Below are positions 1-10,319 of a stretch of DNA of 64,000 nt, piece after piece. Numbering within the stretch: the first letter of the stretch is position 1; each line of letters opens with the position of its first letter. The stretch is from assembly GCF_000369625.1 (NCBI RefSeq), contig NZ_KB850112.1, positions 280,326 to 344,325 of the forward strand. The letters run 5' to 3'. The DNA comes from Acinetobacter variabilis. Lineage in GTDB: Bacteria > Pseudomonadota > Gammaproteobacteria > Pseudomonadales > Moraxellaceae. The notes beneath the pieces are model-generated. The model was not told the origin of the DNA. It was given only the letters and a program-made list of their open reading frames with translations, and did no database searches. The position numbers were made by a program, and so were the translations under genes.

Positions 1-86
1 TGATCCCTTCCCGAACTCAGAAGTGAAACCTCTTAGCGCTGATGGTAGTGTGGGGTCTCCCATGTGAGAGTAAGTCATCGCCAGCT
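1..86 (+). rRNA. rrf: 5S ribosomal RNA, 3' part
   Basis: The first bases read as the 3' two thirds of a bacterial 5S rRNA: the CCGAACTCAGAAGTGAAA loop region, the GATGGTAGTGTGGGG stretch and the closing CATGTGAGAGTAAGTCATCG segment. The 5' end lies outside the window. A strong rho-independent terminator follows about 10 bases later, so this is the distal end of an rRNA operon with no tRNA after it. The exact 3' end is estimated. Confidence 0.95.
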
Positions 87-96
87 CATTATTCCA

Positions 97-129
97 AAAG
101 CCCTCTGCTTACGCAGAGGGCTTTTTTTA
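97..129 (+). terminator. rRNA operon terminator
   Basis: GC-rich hairpin with arms AGCCCTCTGC and GCAGAGGGCT around a short TTAC loop, followed by seven T residues. It directly follows the 5S rRNA. Confidence 0.9.
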
Positions 130-235
130 TGGGAAGGATTTAGTCAAATAAATGTTATTTATGTGCTATTTCGACTAAAATATCACATAAAAATAAACTT
201 GGGAGGCTTATACTGAACCGGTCTAAGGAGCGGAT

Positions 236-1450
236 ATGTCCTCAAATTCATCTTCAAGCCATATCGAATATGGTTCATCTGCTTTTAAAGCTATTTTATT
301 CTCCTTATTTCTGGCGGGTTTTGCGATTTTCTCATCGCTGTATTGTGTCCAGCCAATGATGCCGATTCTGGCGGATTATTTTCATATCTCTCCAACACAA
401 AGTAGTTTTCCACTTTCCTTCTCTACCATTGCCTTAGCTATTGGCCTGATTTTTACAGGACTTATTTCAGACCGTTTTGGCCGTAAACCAATTATGGTTT
501 GGTCTTTATTCTCTGTATCAGTCTTATTATTACTCAGTGCTTTATTACCTATCTGGTCTATATTTTTAACAACACGAGTGTTAATAGGTCTCACGGTCAG
601 TGGCGTGGCAGCCGTGGCGATGACTTATATCGGAGAGGAAGTGGCGGAGCAGGATGTGGGCTTTGCCATGGGACTGTATATTTCCGGGACTGCGATTGGT
701 GGTATGAGTGGTCGATTGATTGCTGGAACATTGGTCGATTTTATTTCCTGGCAATCCGCGACTTTGATTATTGGATTGCTGAATCTATGTATCGCGACAA
801 CTTTTTATTTTCTATTACCGAAGTCCAGGCATTTTAAAGCTTATCCAATACAATTCAGTCGTTTTATCAGAGCATTTCAGCAGAATCTGAGTGATCCTAA
901 ATTAAGAATTCTGTTTTTACAGGGCTTTATCCTGATGGGGGGCTTTGTGTCGGTATTTAACTATTTAAGTTATCGTTTGATTCAACCACCATTTGAACTG
1001 TCTCATGTCTGGATAGGGTTGATTTCGATTACTTATCTGGCCGGAATTTATAGCTCTCCACGAGCCGCAGCTTGGAGCAGAAAGTTTGGACGTTATAAGG
1101 TGCTTGCCGCCATGCTTTGTACCATGCTGTTCGGCTTAGCCTTAATGTTGATTGATAACTTGGCTTTGGTTTTTATTGGTTTGCTGATTTTTACCTTTTC
1201 CTTTTTTGCGGCTCATTCAACTGCTAGTAGCTGGGTATCGGTGCAATCCTTACAGTATCGTGCGGTAGGTTCGTCCCTTTATTTGTTCTGTTACTACCTC
1301 GGTTCAAGCTTACTTGGAAGTTCGAGTGGACTAGTCTGGGAAAATGCCGGATGGTTAGGACTAAGTGTATTTATCGCTATTATTTTAGGATTAGGCTTGC
1401 TGATGGCACAGCGTTTAAAACCTATAAATGATTCTTCAAAATCAGGATAA
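236..1450 (+). CDS. ynfM: MFS transporter, YnfM-like
   Basis: A 404-residue major facilitator with twelve predicted membrane segments. The MFS motif A (GLISDRFGRKP) lies at about residues 75-85. The N-terminal YCVQPMMPIL stretch, SGVAAVAMTYI and GLYISGTAIGGMSGRLI are close to what I remember of E. coli YnfM, a DHA1-type inner-membrane exporter whose substrate is not settled. A good ribosome site (TAAGGAG, 224-230) lies five bases before the ATG. It stands alone between the rRNA terminator and ygiQ. Identification as a YnfM-family carrier is strong; any substrate would be a guess. Confidence 0.85.
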   Translation: MSSNSSSSHIEYGSSAFKAILFSLFLAGFAIFSSLYCVQPMMPILADYFHISPTQSSFPLSFSTIALAIGLIFTGLISDRFGRKPIMVWSLFSVSVLLLLSALLPIWSIFLTTRVLIGLTVSGVAAVAMTYIGEEVAEQDVGFAMGLYISGTAIGGMSGRLIAGTLVDFISWQSATLIIGLLNLCIATTFYFLLPKSRHFKAYPIQFSRFIRAFQQNLSDPKLRILFLQGFILMGGFVSVFNYLSYRLIQPPFELSHVWIGLISITYLAGIYSSPRAAAWSRKFGRYKVLAAMLCTMLFGLALMLIDNLALVFIGLLIFTFSFFAAHSTASSWVSVQSLQYRAVGSSLYLFCYYLGSSLLGSSSGLVWENAGWLGLSVFIAIILGLGLLMAQRLKPINDSSKSG

Positions 1451-1593
1451 GTATATATTCCTAATAAAGGTCTTAAAGCTGTTTTCGTATAAATTATAAT
1501 CAAGCAACCTAAGCTGAATTCATGCTAAAATACTCGGCTTTCATCTTTGATCACTTTCCTGATCTTCCATCTGCCAGCCGAGAATTGCTAGCC

Positions 1594-3984
1594 ATGTCTA
1601 CTGCTTATACCGCTCAGACTGCGCCTAAAGCGTTGTTTGATTACGACAAATATTGGGCGTCATGTTTTGAACCCGCGCCTTTTTTGCCGATGTCACGCGA
1701 GGAAATGGACCAACTCGGTTGGGACAGCTGTGACTTTATTTTTGTCTGCGGTGATGCGTATATTGACCACCCGTCATTTGTGACAGGCATTATTGGACGT
1801 GTGCTCGAAGCACAAGGTTTCCGCGTCGGGATTATTGCCCAACCTGACTGGACCAATGTAGAAGCCTTCCGTGTACTTGGTAAGCCAAATATTGCCTGGG
1901 GTGTGTCTGCCGGTAATATGGACTCGATGATTAACCGTTATACGGCGGATCGTAAGATCCGTTCAGATGATGCCTATTCTCCAGATAACCAGCCGAATAA
2001 ACGTCCAGACCGCGCAGCAACCGTCTATTGCCAACGTTGTCGTGAAGCTTTCCCGGATGTGCCGGTATTGCTTGGAGGGATTGAAGGTTCATTGCGTCGT
2101 ATCGCGCATTATGACTATTGGTCAGATAAAGTTCGTCGTTCGATTCTGATGGATTCTAAAGCGGATCTGTTGATGTACGGTAATGGCGAACGCTCGATCA
2201 TTGAAATTATGCATCGTCTGGCCAAGGGTGAAAAGATTCATCAGATTACCGATGTTCGTGGTACCGCATTTATTATTAATAAACATAATCGTGCAGCAAA
2301 AGCCCAGTTTGTCGAAATCGCATCCAATGATGTCGATACCATTGGCCGTGTCGATCCGATCATCAACCCGTATGTAATGAGCGAAGATATTGATGGTTGT
2401 GAAATCGAAAAAGATAAAGGCAACAGCTTAAGCCAATATCAGAATTTCCAGAAAGAAATCGTAGCGAATCCAATCGTGCGTGAAGGGGATAACCTGGACC
2501 CAGATACGCAAATCGTGCAGCTACAACCGGCATCTAAAGCGATTAAACATAAATTACCACCACGTGAATTAGCAGTGATTCGTTTGCCTTCTTTTGAAGA
2601 AGTCGCGAATGATCCTGTGCTGTATGCGCATGCGAACCGTATTCTGCATCTGGAAACTAACCCAGGGAATGCGCGTGCCTTAGTCCAAAAACATGGTGAG
2701 CGCGATGTGTGGTTAAACCCACCGCCAATTCCGTTAACCACGGAAGAAATGGACTATGTGTTTGACCTGCCATATGCACGTCTACCGCATCCATCATACG
2801 GTAATGCACGTTTCCCAGCCTTTGACATGATCAAGTTCTCGGTGAACATCATGCGTGGCTGTTTCGGTGGTTGTACTTTCTGTTCAATCACAGAGCATGA
2901 AGGTCGTATTATTCAGAACCGTTCGGAAGAATCGATTCTGCGTGAAGTGGAAAAAATTCGTGATACCGCACCGGGCTTCACAGGGATTATTTCTGACTTA
3001 GGTGGTCCAACAGCCAATATGTACCGTTTGGCATGTAAGGACCCTGAGATTGAAAAGAACTGTCGTAAGCCGTCTTGTGTGTTCCCGGGTGTGTGTCAAA
3101 ATCTGCATACCGACCATGCACCGTTGACTCAGTTGTATCGTAAGGCACGTGCTTTACCGGGTATTAAAAAGATTCTGATCGGTTCTGGTCTGCGTTATGA
3201 CCTTGCTGTATTGAATCCGGAATATGTTAGAGAGCTGGTCACCCATCACGTGGGTGGTTATCTGAAGATTGCACCGGAGCATACCGAGAAAGGTCCATTA
3301 TCCAAGATGATGAAACCGGGGATCGGGACGTATGACCGCTTCAAGCAGATGTTTGACCGTTTCAGTAAGGAAGCCGGTAAGGAACAGTATCTGATTCCTT
3401 ACTTCATCGCGGCGCATCCGGGAACTACGGATTACGACATGATGAATTTGGCGATCTGGTTGAAAAAGAATGGTTTCCGTGCCGATCAGGTACAGACTTT
3501 CTATCCGTCACCGATGGCGACTGCAACCACCATGTACTACACCGGTAAAAACCCGCTGGCGAAAGTCGCGCGTTATACTGAAGATGTGGACATCGTGAAA
3601 GGTGAAAAGCGTCGTCGCCTGCATAAAGCTTTCTTGCGTTACCATGATCCAAACAACTGGCCTTTATTGCGTGAAGCCTTGAAGGAAATGGGGCGTCAGG
3701 ACTTGATTGGTAACTCGAAGCAGCATCTGATTCCAACCTATCAACCTGCAGGTACAGATGGGCAATACCAGTCTGCACGTAAGAAGAACTCGACGGTTGC
3801 GGGCGATTCACAGAAACGTACCGGTAATCCAGGTAATAGAGGCCAAGCTCAGAATAATCGTCCGAAAAAAGGCCAGATTCTGACCCAGCATACCGGTCTG
3901 CCACCGCGTGAAACCGGTGATGCGAAAAAGCCATTCGGTGGCCCTAAACCGAAAGGAAAATCAAAGCCAAAATCACGTGCTTGA
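1594..3984 (+). CDS. ygiQ: YgiQ family radical SAM protein
   Basis: A 796-residue radical SAM enzyme of the UPF0313/YgiQ family. Residues 423-430 carry the CxxxCxxC cluster motif (C423, C427, C430) that would bind the [4Fe-4S] cluster. The N-terminal part ([19 protein letters not shown]) is nearly identical to E. coli YgiQ. The frame is open upstream to 1522, but homology begins with MSTAY, so the ATG at 1594 is preferred. The last 80 residues are a low-complexity basic tail rich in Lys, Pro and Gly, typical of the family. The reaction catalysed is unknown. A terminator follows at once. Confidence 0.9.
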   Translation: MSTAYTAQTAPKALFDYDKYWASCFEPAPFLPMSREEMDQLGWDSCDFIFVCGDAYIDHPSFVTGIIGRVLEAQGFRVGIIAQPDWTNVEAFRVLGKPNIAWGVSAGNMDSMINRYTADRKIRSDDAYSPDNQPNKRPDRAATVYCQRCREAFPDVPVLLGGIEGSLRRIAHYDYWSDKVRRSILMDSKADLLMYGNGERSIIEIMHRLAKGEKIHQITDVRGTAFIINKHNRAAKAQFVEIASNDVDTIGRVDPIINPYVMSEDIDGCEIEKDKGNSLSQYQNFQKEIVANPIVREGDNLDPDTQIVQLQPASKAIKHKLPPRELAVIRLPSFEEVANDPVLYAHANRILHLETNPGNARALVQKHGERDVWLNPPPIPLTTEEMDYVFDLPYARLPHPSYGNARFPAFDMIKFSVNIMRGCFGGCTFCSITEHEGRIIQNRSEESILREVEKIRDTAPGFTGIISDLGGPTANMYRLACKDPEIEKNCRKPSCVFPGVCQNLHTDHAPLTQLYRKARALPGIKKILIGSGLRYDLAVLNPEYVRELVTHHVGGYLKIAPEHTEKGPLSKMMKPGIGTYDRFKQMFDRFSKEAGKEQYLIPYFIAAHPGTTDYDMMNLAIWLKKNGFRADQVQTFYPSPMATATTMYYTGKNPLAKVARYTEDVDIVKGEKRRRLHKAFLRYHDPNNWPLLREALKEMGRQDLIGNSKQHLIPTYQPAGTDGQYQSARKKNSTVAGDSQKRTGNPGNRGQAQNNRPKKGQILTQHTGLPPRETGDAKKPFGGPKPKGKSKPKSRA

Positions 3985-3994
3985 TTAAGCTGAT

Positions 3995-4022
3995 AAAAAA
4001 GACACTTCGGTGTCTTTTTTTA
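3995..4022 (+). terminator. ygiQ terminator
   Basis: Hairpin GACAC-ttcg-GTGTC flanked by A6 and T7 with a stable UUCG-type tetraloop, 11 bases after the ygiQ stop. Confidence 0.9.
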
Positions 4023-4383
4023 TGTTCAGACTTTATTGATGCAGCTTTTGGGTTCTCAATTAAAGTGTAAAATATTTTATTTTTAGTCGATTTAAATTTT
4101 TGAAAAATGATATAAAAATAACACTTAGTCGGAATTGTCTTACAGTTCAACCGATTTATATTGCGATCTATCAGGAGACTATTTTACAGTCGCGTATAAG
4201 GATTTAACCCTAATTTCTATTGAAATAGCAAAAAGCGGTTTTTAAGTAACCGGCAATCAAGTTTTGCTACGAATTGTATTGGTCTCTACACAGAATGGTA
4301 GCAGGGCAATTTTAAAAATAGTATGGGTTTATACTGGATAACAATAAAAGCAAGAATGATTATAAGAATGCAAGGATTGAGTC
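4023..4383. other. AT-rich intergenic spacer
   Basis: About 360 bases between the ygiQ terminator and the DUF2726 gene. I see no convincing ORF, RNA gene or strong repeat. The end holds the ribosome site AAGGATTGAG used by the next gene. Promoter-like AT-rich stretches exist but none is distinctive. Confidence 0.5.
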
Positions 4384-4932
4384 ATGACCACCTATATGAT
4401 TATAGGGAGTTTCTTGGTGTTCTGTGTCGTGCTCATGGCATGGAAGCAGCTAAGGAATAGCCCAAAACCACAAGACAGTGCCTTAAAACAGCGCGCTATT
4501 TTTAATCCAAATGAACAACTGACGTTTACACGCCTTAAAGAAGTGTTGCCAAATTACATTGTACTGGCACATGTTTCTTATGATGCACTACTTACCACCA
4601 AATTTGGTCGTACCCGGCACAAGTATCGTGATCTGATTGCAGATTTTGTGATTCTGGATCAGCAATACCAGATTGTTGCCATTGTAGCCGTCGATGATCC
4701 GGTGATTTTAAAACGTCCACAGCAGGCACAATTTCAGGATGCTTTGTTGACTATGGCCGGTTATCGGGTCATTCGCTATGAAGATGTACCGGAATATTAT
4801 CAGTTACGAGGAGATTTCCTGCGTGAGCAGGAGCATTCCAGTAAAGACAAGAGATTTACTGCTGTGAATGATCTCAAAAAATATCATCTCTATTCAGATT
4901 TGGAACGACGTAAAGTCAAAGCATTAAGCTGA
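4384..4932 (+). CDS. DUF2726 domain membrane-anchored protein
   Basis: A 182-residue protein with one N-terminal membrane segment (about residues 4-21) and a DUF2726-like domain (about 45-155). The core reads IADFVILDQQYQIVAIVAVD followed by DALLTMAGYRVIRY, the usual layout of this family, which I recall as related to PD-(D/E)xK nucleases. The acidic pair is only partly kept: the usual ELDD after the second strand is AVDD here, so a nuclease activity is doubtful. Function is unknown. It has its own ribosome site and a terminator behind it, so it is probably monocistronic. Confidence 0.75.
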   Translation: MTTYMIIGSFLVFCVVLMAWKQLRNSPKPQDSALKQRAIFNPNEQLTFTRLKEVLPNYIVLAHVSYDALLTTKFGRTRHKYRDLIADFVILDQQYQIVAIVAVDDPVILKRPQQAQFQDALLTMAGYRVIRYEDVPEYYQLRGDFLREQEHSSKDKRFTAVNDLKKYHLYSDLERRKVKALS

Positions 4933-4944
4933 TAGAACCTAAAT

Positions 4945-4974
4945 GAAAAAAGTATGCCAAGTGCATACTTTTTT
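4945..4974. terminator. bidirectional terminator
   Basis: Hairpin AAAAAAGTATGC-caagt-GCATACTTTTTT between the convergent DUF2726 and ridA-type genes. It has A and T tracts on both sides and can serve both strands. Confidence 0.85.
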
Positions 4975-5012
4975 CTATTTTAGATGAGTAGCAATTAGGC
5001 CTGAATAGAAGT

Positions 5013-5369
5013 CTATTCAGGTTTGACGGCTACGACAGTCAGTTCCACTAACACGCGTGGATCATACAGTTTAGCTTCGACACAGGTGCGGGGCAGGGCT
5101 TGAATATCCGATACCCAGGCATCCCAGACTTCATTAAACGCTGCATAATCTTTTTCAATATCTTTGAGATAAATCGTCACAGACATGATCTGGCTTTTAT
5201 CGGTACCGGCATCCGCCAGGAACTGATCGATAATATCCAGTGTCTGCTGGGTTTGACCTTTGATATCTAGATCCAGATCTGTCGCCAGCTGGCCGGCAAG
5301 ATGAACCAGATTGCCGGCAATGGCGATCTCAGAAAAGCGTTGTGAAACATGCAAACGTTGAACAGACAT
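5013..5369 (-). CDS. RidA family protein
   Basis: A 118-residue member of the RidA/YjgF/UK114 family. The C-terminal PRTCVEAKL segment carries the conserved Arg that binds the carboxylate of the substrate, and AGQLATD and VTIYLKDI match the family core. True RidA proteins hydrolyse reactive enamines/imines made by PLP enzymes; paralogues act in catabolic pathways. It starts four bases after the stop of the upstream MHS transporter, so the two are probably co-transcribed and this copy may serve catabolism of the imported compound. The exact subfamily is not clear. Confidence 0.85.
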   Translation of the reverse strand: MSVQRLHVSQRFSEIAIAGNLVHLAGQLATDLDLDIKGQTQQTLDIIDQFLADAGTDKSQIMSVTIYLKDIEKDYAAFNEVWDAWVSDIQALPRTCVEAKLYDPRVLVELTVVAVKPE

Positions 5370-5373
5370 CAGC

Positions 5374-6669
5374 TTAATCCTTGGTTTTTGGCATCAAGGC
5401 TGCGACTAATGCAGTCAATAGGCAGCCTATCGCAAGATAGATGGCTACATAATGCCATGAACCATCACCCCAAATCACTAAGGAGGCTGCAATCATTGGG
5501 GTAAAACCACCGCCAATAATACTGGCGACCTGATAACCGACTCCGGCACCGCTATAGCGGTATTCCGTACCAAATAGCGAGGTAAAAATCGGTTGATGCA
5601 CGCTGACCACCATGTCATGCGCGACATTGGCCAGTAGAATGGCACCGACAATAATCATCCAGGTATTTTGTGCATCCAGTGCCATAAAGAACGGAAAGGC
5701 AGACAGTGCACCGATCAGGCCACCCCAAACACACATAGTTTTATGCTGAATTTTATCGGATAGCCAAGCAAAGAAAGGAATACTGAAACAGCTAATCGCA
5801 CCAACCATCAGGGTGATATTAAGGAAGAACTGTTTGTCCATGCCCAGGTTGTTGGTGGAATAGTTCAGGGCAAAGTTGGTGACCAGATACATGGTCAGCA
5901 GTTCGGTCAAACGTAAGGCAATAATATAGAAAAAGGCTTTCGGATGTTTGCTGATGGCTTGCAAAATCGGCAGTTTTTCTGGATGATGATCTGCCTTAAT
6001 CACTTTCTCTACGAATTCTTGGGATTCATCCTGATCACGGCGAATCCACATCGCAATTCCGATCAGTACGATACTGGCAATAAATGGAATCCGCCAAGCC
6101 CATTCAGCAAAAGCCTCTTCACCCAGTGTAGCAATAATGATCGATACTGCACCCGTTGCCAGTACCAGACCTACGCCATAGCCGACCTGAACGCCACTGC
6201 TATAAAAGGCTTTTTTGCCTTTAGGGGCATTTTCCACCGCCATCAGGGCAGCACCACCCCATTCACCGCCGACTGCAAAGCCTTGAATGGCACGCAGTGT
6301 CACCAGTAAAACCGGTGCCCACCAGCCAATAGCTTCGAAATTAGGTAAAAAACCAATCCCGACGGTAGAAATCCCCATCAGGACCACAGTCAGAACTAGC
6401 ATTTTCTTGCGGCCGAGCTTGTCGCCGAAATGACCAAATACCACACCGCCTAGAGGGCGAAACAGAAAGCCAACACCAAAGGTCGCTAGTGCCGCTAAGG
6501 TGCCCATATTGGCACCAATGCTGGGGAAAAACTGGTCTTTAAAAATTAAGGCTGCAACAATGCCGTAAAGGAGAAAATCATACCAGTCGACAACAGCACC
6601 AACAAAGCTGGATAACGCCGCTTTACGCGCGCGTCGTTCTTGAATAACAGAAGAATTTACAGAGGACAT
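5374..6669 (-). CDS. MFS transporter, metabolite:H+ symporter (MHS) family
   Basis: A 431-residue MFS carrier of the MHS group, which imports organic acids such as citrate, ketoglutarate, proline/betaine or shikimate. The N-terminal FVGAVVDWYDFLLYG stretch and the HFGDKLGRKKMLVLT motif A are typical, as is AIQGFAVGGEWGGAALM. The frame is open to 6831, but the first 54 residues of that version do not look like an MFS N-terminus; the ATG at 6669 (MSSVNSS) gives the normal family start although the ribosome site there is weak. Substrate cannot be told from sequence. Confidence 0.85.
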   Translation of the reverse strand: MSSVNSSVIQERRARKAALSSFVGAVVDWYDFLLYGIVAALIFKDQFFPSIGANMGTLAALATFGVGFLFRPLGGVVFGHFGDKLGRKKMLVLTVVLMGISTVGIGFLPNFEAIGWWAPVLLVTLRAIQGFAVGGEWGGAALMAVENAPKGKKAFYSSGVQVGYGVGLVLATGAVSIIIATLGEEAFAEWAWRIPFIASIVLIGIAMWIRRDQDESQEFVEKVIKADHHPEKLPILQAISKHPKAFFYIIALRLTELLTMYLVTNFALNYSTNNLGMDKQFFLNITLMVGAISCFSIPFFAWLSDKIQHKTMCVWGGLIGALSAFPFFMALDAQNTWMIIVGAILLANVAHDMVVSVHQPIFTSLFGTEYRYSGAGVGYQVASIIGGGFTPMIAASLVIWGDGSWHYVAIYLAIGCLLTALVAALMPKTKD

Positions 6670-6891
6670 GCAGGGAGGGATTCCATGAGATACATCAGAG
6701 TTGCCCTGTAATATTCGGATTTGATCGTCACGCCAATCACAGGACAGTATGCTGAAAGTAAAGGTGATTTTCAGCATCTCAGCACATACATGGATAATGC
6801 ATTGCGCAGATAGAGTACTCCAAAAATTCAAAATGTAAAAACAAAGTTGCCGTATTTTTAAACTAACGTCTAATACTTGTACAAAATAGGC

Positions 6892-7953
6892 CTAAAGCAG
6901 CAGCAATTGTGTTTCTGTTTCACGTGCAGCGAGCTGATAAACGCCAAGCCCAATCAGCCGAAATTGCAGTTGAGGAGTAATATGCATCTCTTGAAGCAGT
7001 AAGTGTAAAGCCTGCTCCAGTTCTTGCGGGCTACGCAGCAACTGGCTGAAGCTTTTACTATGCTGCATGGTCTGAAAATTTTTCATTCTCAGTTTCACAG
7101 TAACCCCGCGGGCAGAGAGCTGCTTTTTTTCCAGGCTCTGCCAGAGCTGGGCAATTAATGGCTGCCAGTAAGGTTGGCATTGCGGTAAATACAGATCATC
7201 ATCGAAAGTCGTTTCCTTGGAAATCTGCTGGCGTTCCCGTTCAGCTTCGACTGGCCGATCATCAATGCCTTGAGCATAAAGAAAAAGACGCCGTCCATAT
7301 TTGCCAAAATGCTGAATCAGGATTGCTTCTTCAATCTGCTGTAAATCTCCCAAGGTTTCCAGATTCAAACTTTTTAGTTTTTCTTGAGTGACTTTGCCTA
7401 CACCGGGAATTTTCTTCAGAGGAAGATCCTGAATAAAACGCTGTATTTGTGAAGGTTTGATAACACAGATTCCATTCGGTTTATGCCAGTCGGAGGCGAT
7501 TTTAGCGAGAAATTTATTCGGGGCCACGCCGGCAGAAGCGGTTAGTCCAGTAGTTTGAAAAATATCTTCACGAATGCACATTGCTACTTCAGTGGCACTC
7601 GGAATCTGCTGTAAATTTTCGGTGACATCCAGATAAGCTTCATCTAGTGAAAGCGGTTCGATGACCTTAGTATAAATTTGAAAAATTTGGTGAATCTGCG
7701 CAGAGACCTGACGGTATTTGGCAAAATCCGGTTCAATCACAATGACCTGAGGGCAGAGCTTACGTGCTTGAGTCATCGGCATGGCAGAACGTAGTCCGAA
7801 CTCGCGGGCCGGATAGGAGGCAGCCGCCACTACTGCCCGGGGATGATGTGAGGCAATCACCACAGGCAAAGTTTTCAGCTCCGGACGTTCACGCAGCTCG
7901 ACCGAGGCGTAGAAAGCATCCATATCGATATGAATAATTTTGCGCATATCCAA
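6892..7953 (-). CDS. dinB: DNA polymerase IV (Y family)
   Basis: A 353-residue translesion polymerase. The first catalytic Asp is in [13 protein letters not shown] near the N-terminus and the Asp-Glu pair is in [10 protein letters not shown] at about residues 102-111. The helix-hairpin-helix region ([15 protein letters not shown]) and little-finger domain follow. The C-terminus ends in QLLLL, which resembles the beta-clamp binding tail of Pol IV (QLxLxL). Length matches the family. The start could be 7953 or the second Met at 7947. I saw no clear LexA-type box upstream, as expected because Acinetobacter lacks a classical LexA. Confidence 0.95.
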   Translation of the reverse strand: MDMRKIIHIDMDAFYASVELRERPELKTLPVVIASHHPRAVVAAASYPAREFGLRSAMPMTQARKLCPQVIVIEPDFAKYRQVSAQIHQIFQIYTKVIEPLSLDEAYLDVTENLQQIPSATEVAMCIREDIFQTTGLTASAGVAPNKFLAKIASDWHKPNGICVIKPSQIQRFIQDLPLKKIPGVGKVTQEKLKSLNLETLGDLQQIEEAILIQHFGKYGRRLFLYAQGIDDRPVEAERERQQISKETTFDDDLYLPQCQPYWQPLIAQLWQSLEKKQLSARGVTVKLRMKNFQTMQHSKSFSQLLRSPQELEQALHLLLQEMHITPQLQFRLIGLGVYQLAARETETQLLLL

Positions 7954-8114
7954 TATCTTAAGTGGCTTTAGCTGGATTGGGAAGAGACCAGATTAATAAG
8001 TAAACAAGCTAAAGCATTATTCAATATGAAGCATATCCTGCCTAAAGGATTCAATATCCATTTTATGGTTGAATCAGGGAGAAATAGGGTTTATTTCTTG
8101 GCCGGAGGCTTGGG

Positions 8115-8876
8115 CTAATCTTGGGTGGGAATACTGTTCTGCTGTAAAAATTTGATCCAGTCCTGCTCCGAGCCATAAAACACATTCAGATCCACAGTAC
8201 GGGCAATGCCGGGAATTTCGCCCTGACTGGTATGCTGCCAGAAGGTCCATTTAGGCTGATCCTTTAAATCTGGCAAACCTTGGTACTCACGTACCCAGAG
8301 CGGTACGTCAGCAAATTCTCCCGCCAGCACAATGTTATAAAAAGATTTTGACACATAGAAGATCGGCTGCTTGCCATAATGGTGTTTTAAGGCATCATAC
8401 ATAATCCGGATTTCCTTGAGCAGCTGCTCTTTGGAGTAGTGATTGATGCATTTGCTGTCATATTCCAGATCCATGACAGGGGGCAGGGCATCCATTTTAC
8501 GCGGAACCGACTCTATAAAATTCTGAGCCTGAATATTGCCATCGCGGCAAAGCCGATAAAAATGATAAGCACCGACCAGAAAGCCCTGTTCTCGGGCCTG
8601 CAGCCAGTATTCCTGAAACTTGGTATCTTTAAAATCACCGCCTTCTGTAGATTTTAAATAGACAAATTTATATTTCTGTTTCGGGATTTTCTTCCAGTCT
8701 ATTTCTTTCTGATGATGGGAAACATCGAAACCATGAATCGGATAATCTGCTGCATGCGCTGATGGCTGTTTGAAAACCAGTAGATAAAGTACAGTCGTCA
8801 CCACAAGCGTAATCAGCAGCCCGACTGCAATCACTGAGTATTTTTTCCAGTTGCTAGAGGTGGGAGCTGCTTTCAT
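8115..8876 (-). CDS. membrane-anchored GH25 lysozyme-like hydrolase
   Basis: A 253-residue glycoside hydrolase family 25 protein. After a short cytoplasmic tail there is one membrane segment (about residues 14-35), so it is probably anchored facing the periplasm. The GH25 domain runs from about residue 46 to 245: HGFDVSHHQ with D51, KFVYLKSTEG, and PPVMDLEYD with the D136-x-E138 catalytic pair, then LWVREYQ and the WTFWQHTS strand. GH25 enzymes cut the MurNAc-GlcNAc bond in peptidoglycan. No phage genes are nearby, so it looks like a resident cell-wall enzyme. The ends of dinB and this gene are about 160 bases apart. Confidence 0.88.
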   Translation of the reverse strand: MKAAPTSSNWKKYSVIAVGLLITLVVTTVLYLLVFKQPSAHAADYPIHGFDVSHHQKEIDWKKIPKQKYKFVYLKSTEGGDFKDTKFQEYWLQAREQGFLVGAYHFYRLCRDGNIQAQNFIESVPRKMDALPPVMDLEYDSKCINHYSKEQLLKEIRIMYDALKHHYGKQPIFYVSKSFYNIVLAGEFADVPLWVREYQGLPDLKDQPKWTFWQHTSQGEIPGIARTVDLNVFYGSEQDWIKFLQQNSIPTQD

Positions 8877-8927
8877 TGTGAGTGGTGGCCTGATTTACGG
8901 ATATTCATATCGAGTATATATTCTGCC

Positions 8928-10319
8928 CTAGACTGGCGTGTTTTTGGGGATATGCCAGAAAATATAGGCAGCAATAATGTTAATACAGCCCAGACAGAGC
9001 AGTGAAACGTGGAAGGCATTATCCAGCTGCTCAGGGCCGAAGTAGGCACTAAACATATTCACTAGCGTACCTGCCAGTGCCACCCCGATACTCATCGACA
9101 GCATCATGATCATCGACAGGAAACTGTTGCCGCTGCTGGCATCCTGCTGGCTTAAATCTTTTAAAGTCAGCGTATTCATTGAGACAAATTGCAGCGAATT
9201 CAGAATTCCGAACACAAAGAAATGAATGGCTCTTAGCCAGATTGGGGTTTCCGCCGTAGTTAAGGCGAAACTGGCGATACACAAACCGACCAGCAAAGTA
9301 TTGATCAACAAGACTTTGCGATAACCAAAACGCTGAATGATTTTACGAATAATCGGTTTAGATGCTAAAGAACCGAGTACGGTTGGAATCATCAGTAAAC
9401 CGGTAATAAAAGGTTCAAAACCAAAAGCGACCTGCAACATTAAAGGCAGCAAAAACGGAATCGAGTTACCGCCGAGCCGGGCAAAGAAATTACCCAAAAT
9501 GCCAATCGAATAGATCTTATTTTTAAATAATTTACTACGAAAAAGCGCGTTCAGATGAGTATGTGAATGATAGGCATAGATGAGTGAGGCAATCAGACCA
9601 CTTCCGACCAGACTTAAGCTCCACCACAGGGGGTATTGTGGATTGGCAAAGTTTTCAATCCCCAGACACAAACCAATCATCGCAATGACCAGCAGAATAA
9701 AACCGCCAAAATCAAAACGCTGTACCGTCGGTTCAGTGATATTCGGCATAGCTTTAAAGGTAATCAATGCACCCAGCAGACCAATCGGCAGATTGATCAG
9801 GAAAATCCAGTGCCAGGACAGGTACTCCACCATCCAGCCACCTAAGGTCGGGCCGATCAGAGGGCCCATCAATCCAGCCAGACTCATCAGGCTCATGGCA
9901 GACAGAAACTGGGTACGAGGAATAATTTTCAGCATGGCCAGTCGTCCGACTGGGAGCAGCAAAGCACCGCCAATACCCTGAAATACCCGATAAACCAGCA
10001 GTTCATTCAGATTCTCAGACCAGGCACAGCCGAGTGAGGCCAGAGCAAAAATAATGATCGCTGCAAAATAGATATTCCGAACTCCAAAGCGATCTGCCAG
10101 CCAGCCACTCAAGGGAATACAGGCCGCCACAGAGAGCACATAGACCACCACCACACTATGCATCCGTAGCGGATCTTCCTGCAGATTCCTGGCAATCGCA
10201 GGTAAGGCCGTATTGATAATCGTGGTATCGAGGCCCTGCATGAAAAAGCCAATCGATACCAGCAAGACCAGCAGTCTGAATTCAGGTTGTAGGGATTGAT
10301 GCGTAGGCGTGACATTCAT
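8928..10319 (-). CDS. mdtD: MFS exporter, DHA2 family, MdtD-like
   Basis: A 463-residue carrier of the DHA2/EmrB-QacA type with about 14 membrane segments. It resembles E. coli MdtD along its length: FFMQGLDTTIINTALPAIA, GWLADRFGVRN (motif A), PVGRLAMLKIIPR and the C-terminal MNTLTLKDLSQQDASSGNSFLSMIM region in part. The E. coli protein was reported to export iron citrate; whether that holds here is unknown. It is read on the minus strand and lies 51 bases upstream of the GH25 gene, so the two may share a transcript. Confidence 0.85.
   Translation of the reverse strand: MNVTPTHQSLQPEFRLLVLLVSIGFFMQGLDTTIINTALPAIARNLQEDPLRMHSVVVVYVLSVAACIPLSGWLADRFGVRNIYFAAIIIFALASLGCAWSENLNELLVYRVFQGIGGALLLPVGRLAMLKIIPRTQFLSAMSLMSLAGLMGPLIGPTLGGWMVEYLSWHWIFLINLPIGLLGALITFKAMPNITEPTVQRFDFGGFILLVIAMIGLCLGIENFANPQYPLWWSLSLVGSGLIASLIYAYHSHTHLNALFRSKLFKNKIYSIGILGNFFARLGGNSIPFLLPLMLQVAFGFEPFITGLLMIPTVLGSLASKPIIRKIIQRFGYRKVLLINTLLVGLCIASFALTTAETPIWLRAIHFFVFGILNSLQFVSMNTLTLKDLSQQDASSGNSFLSMIMMLSMSIGVALAGTLVNMFSAYFGPEQLDNAFHVSLLCLGCINIIAAYIFWHIPKNTPV

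Noticed and set aside
3425..3934. 169-codon antisense ORF opposite ygiQ
   Set aside because: It lies wholly inside the well-conserved ygiQ gene on the other strand, has no ribosome site or known motif, and its composition is that of a shadow frame.
6669..6831. Longer N-terminus (54 residues) for the MHS transporter
   Set aside because: The extra residues do not resemble MFS N-termini, and the family start fits the Met at 6669.
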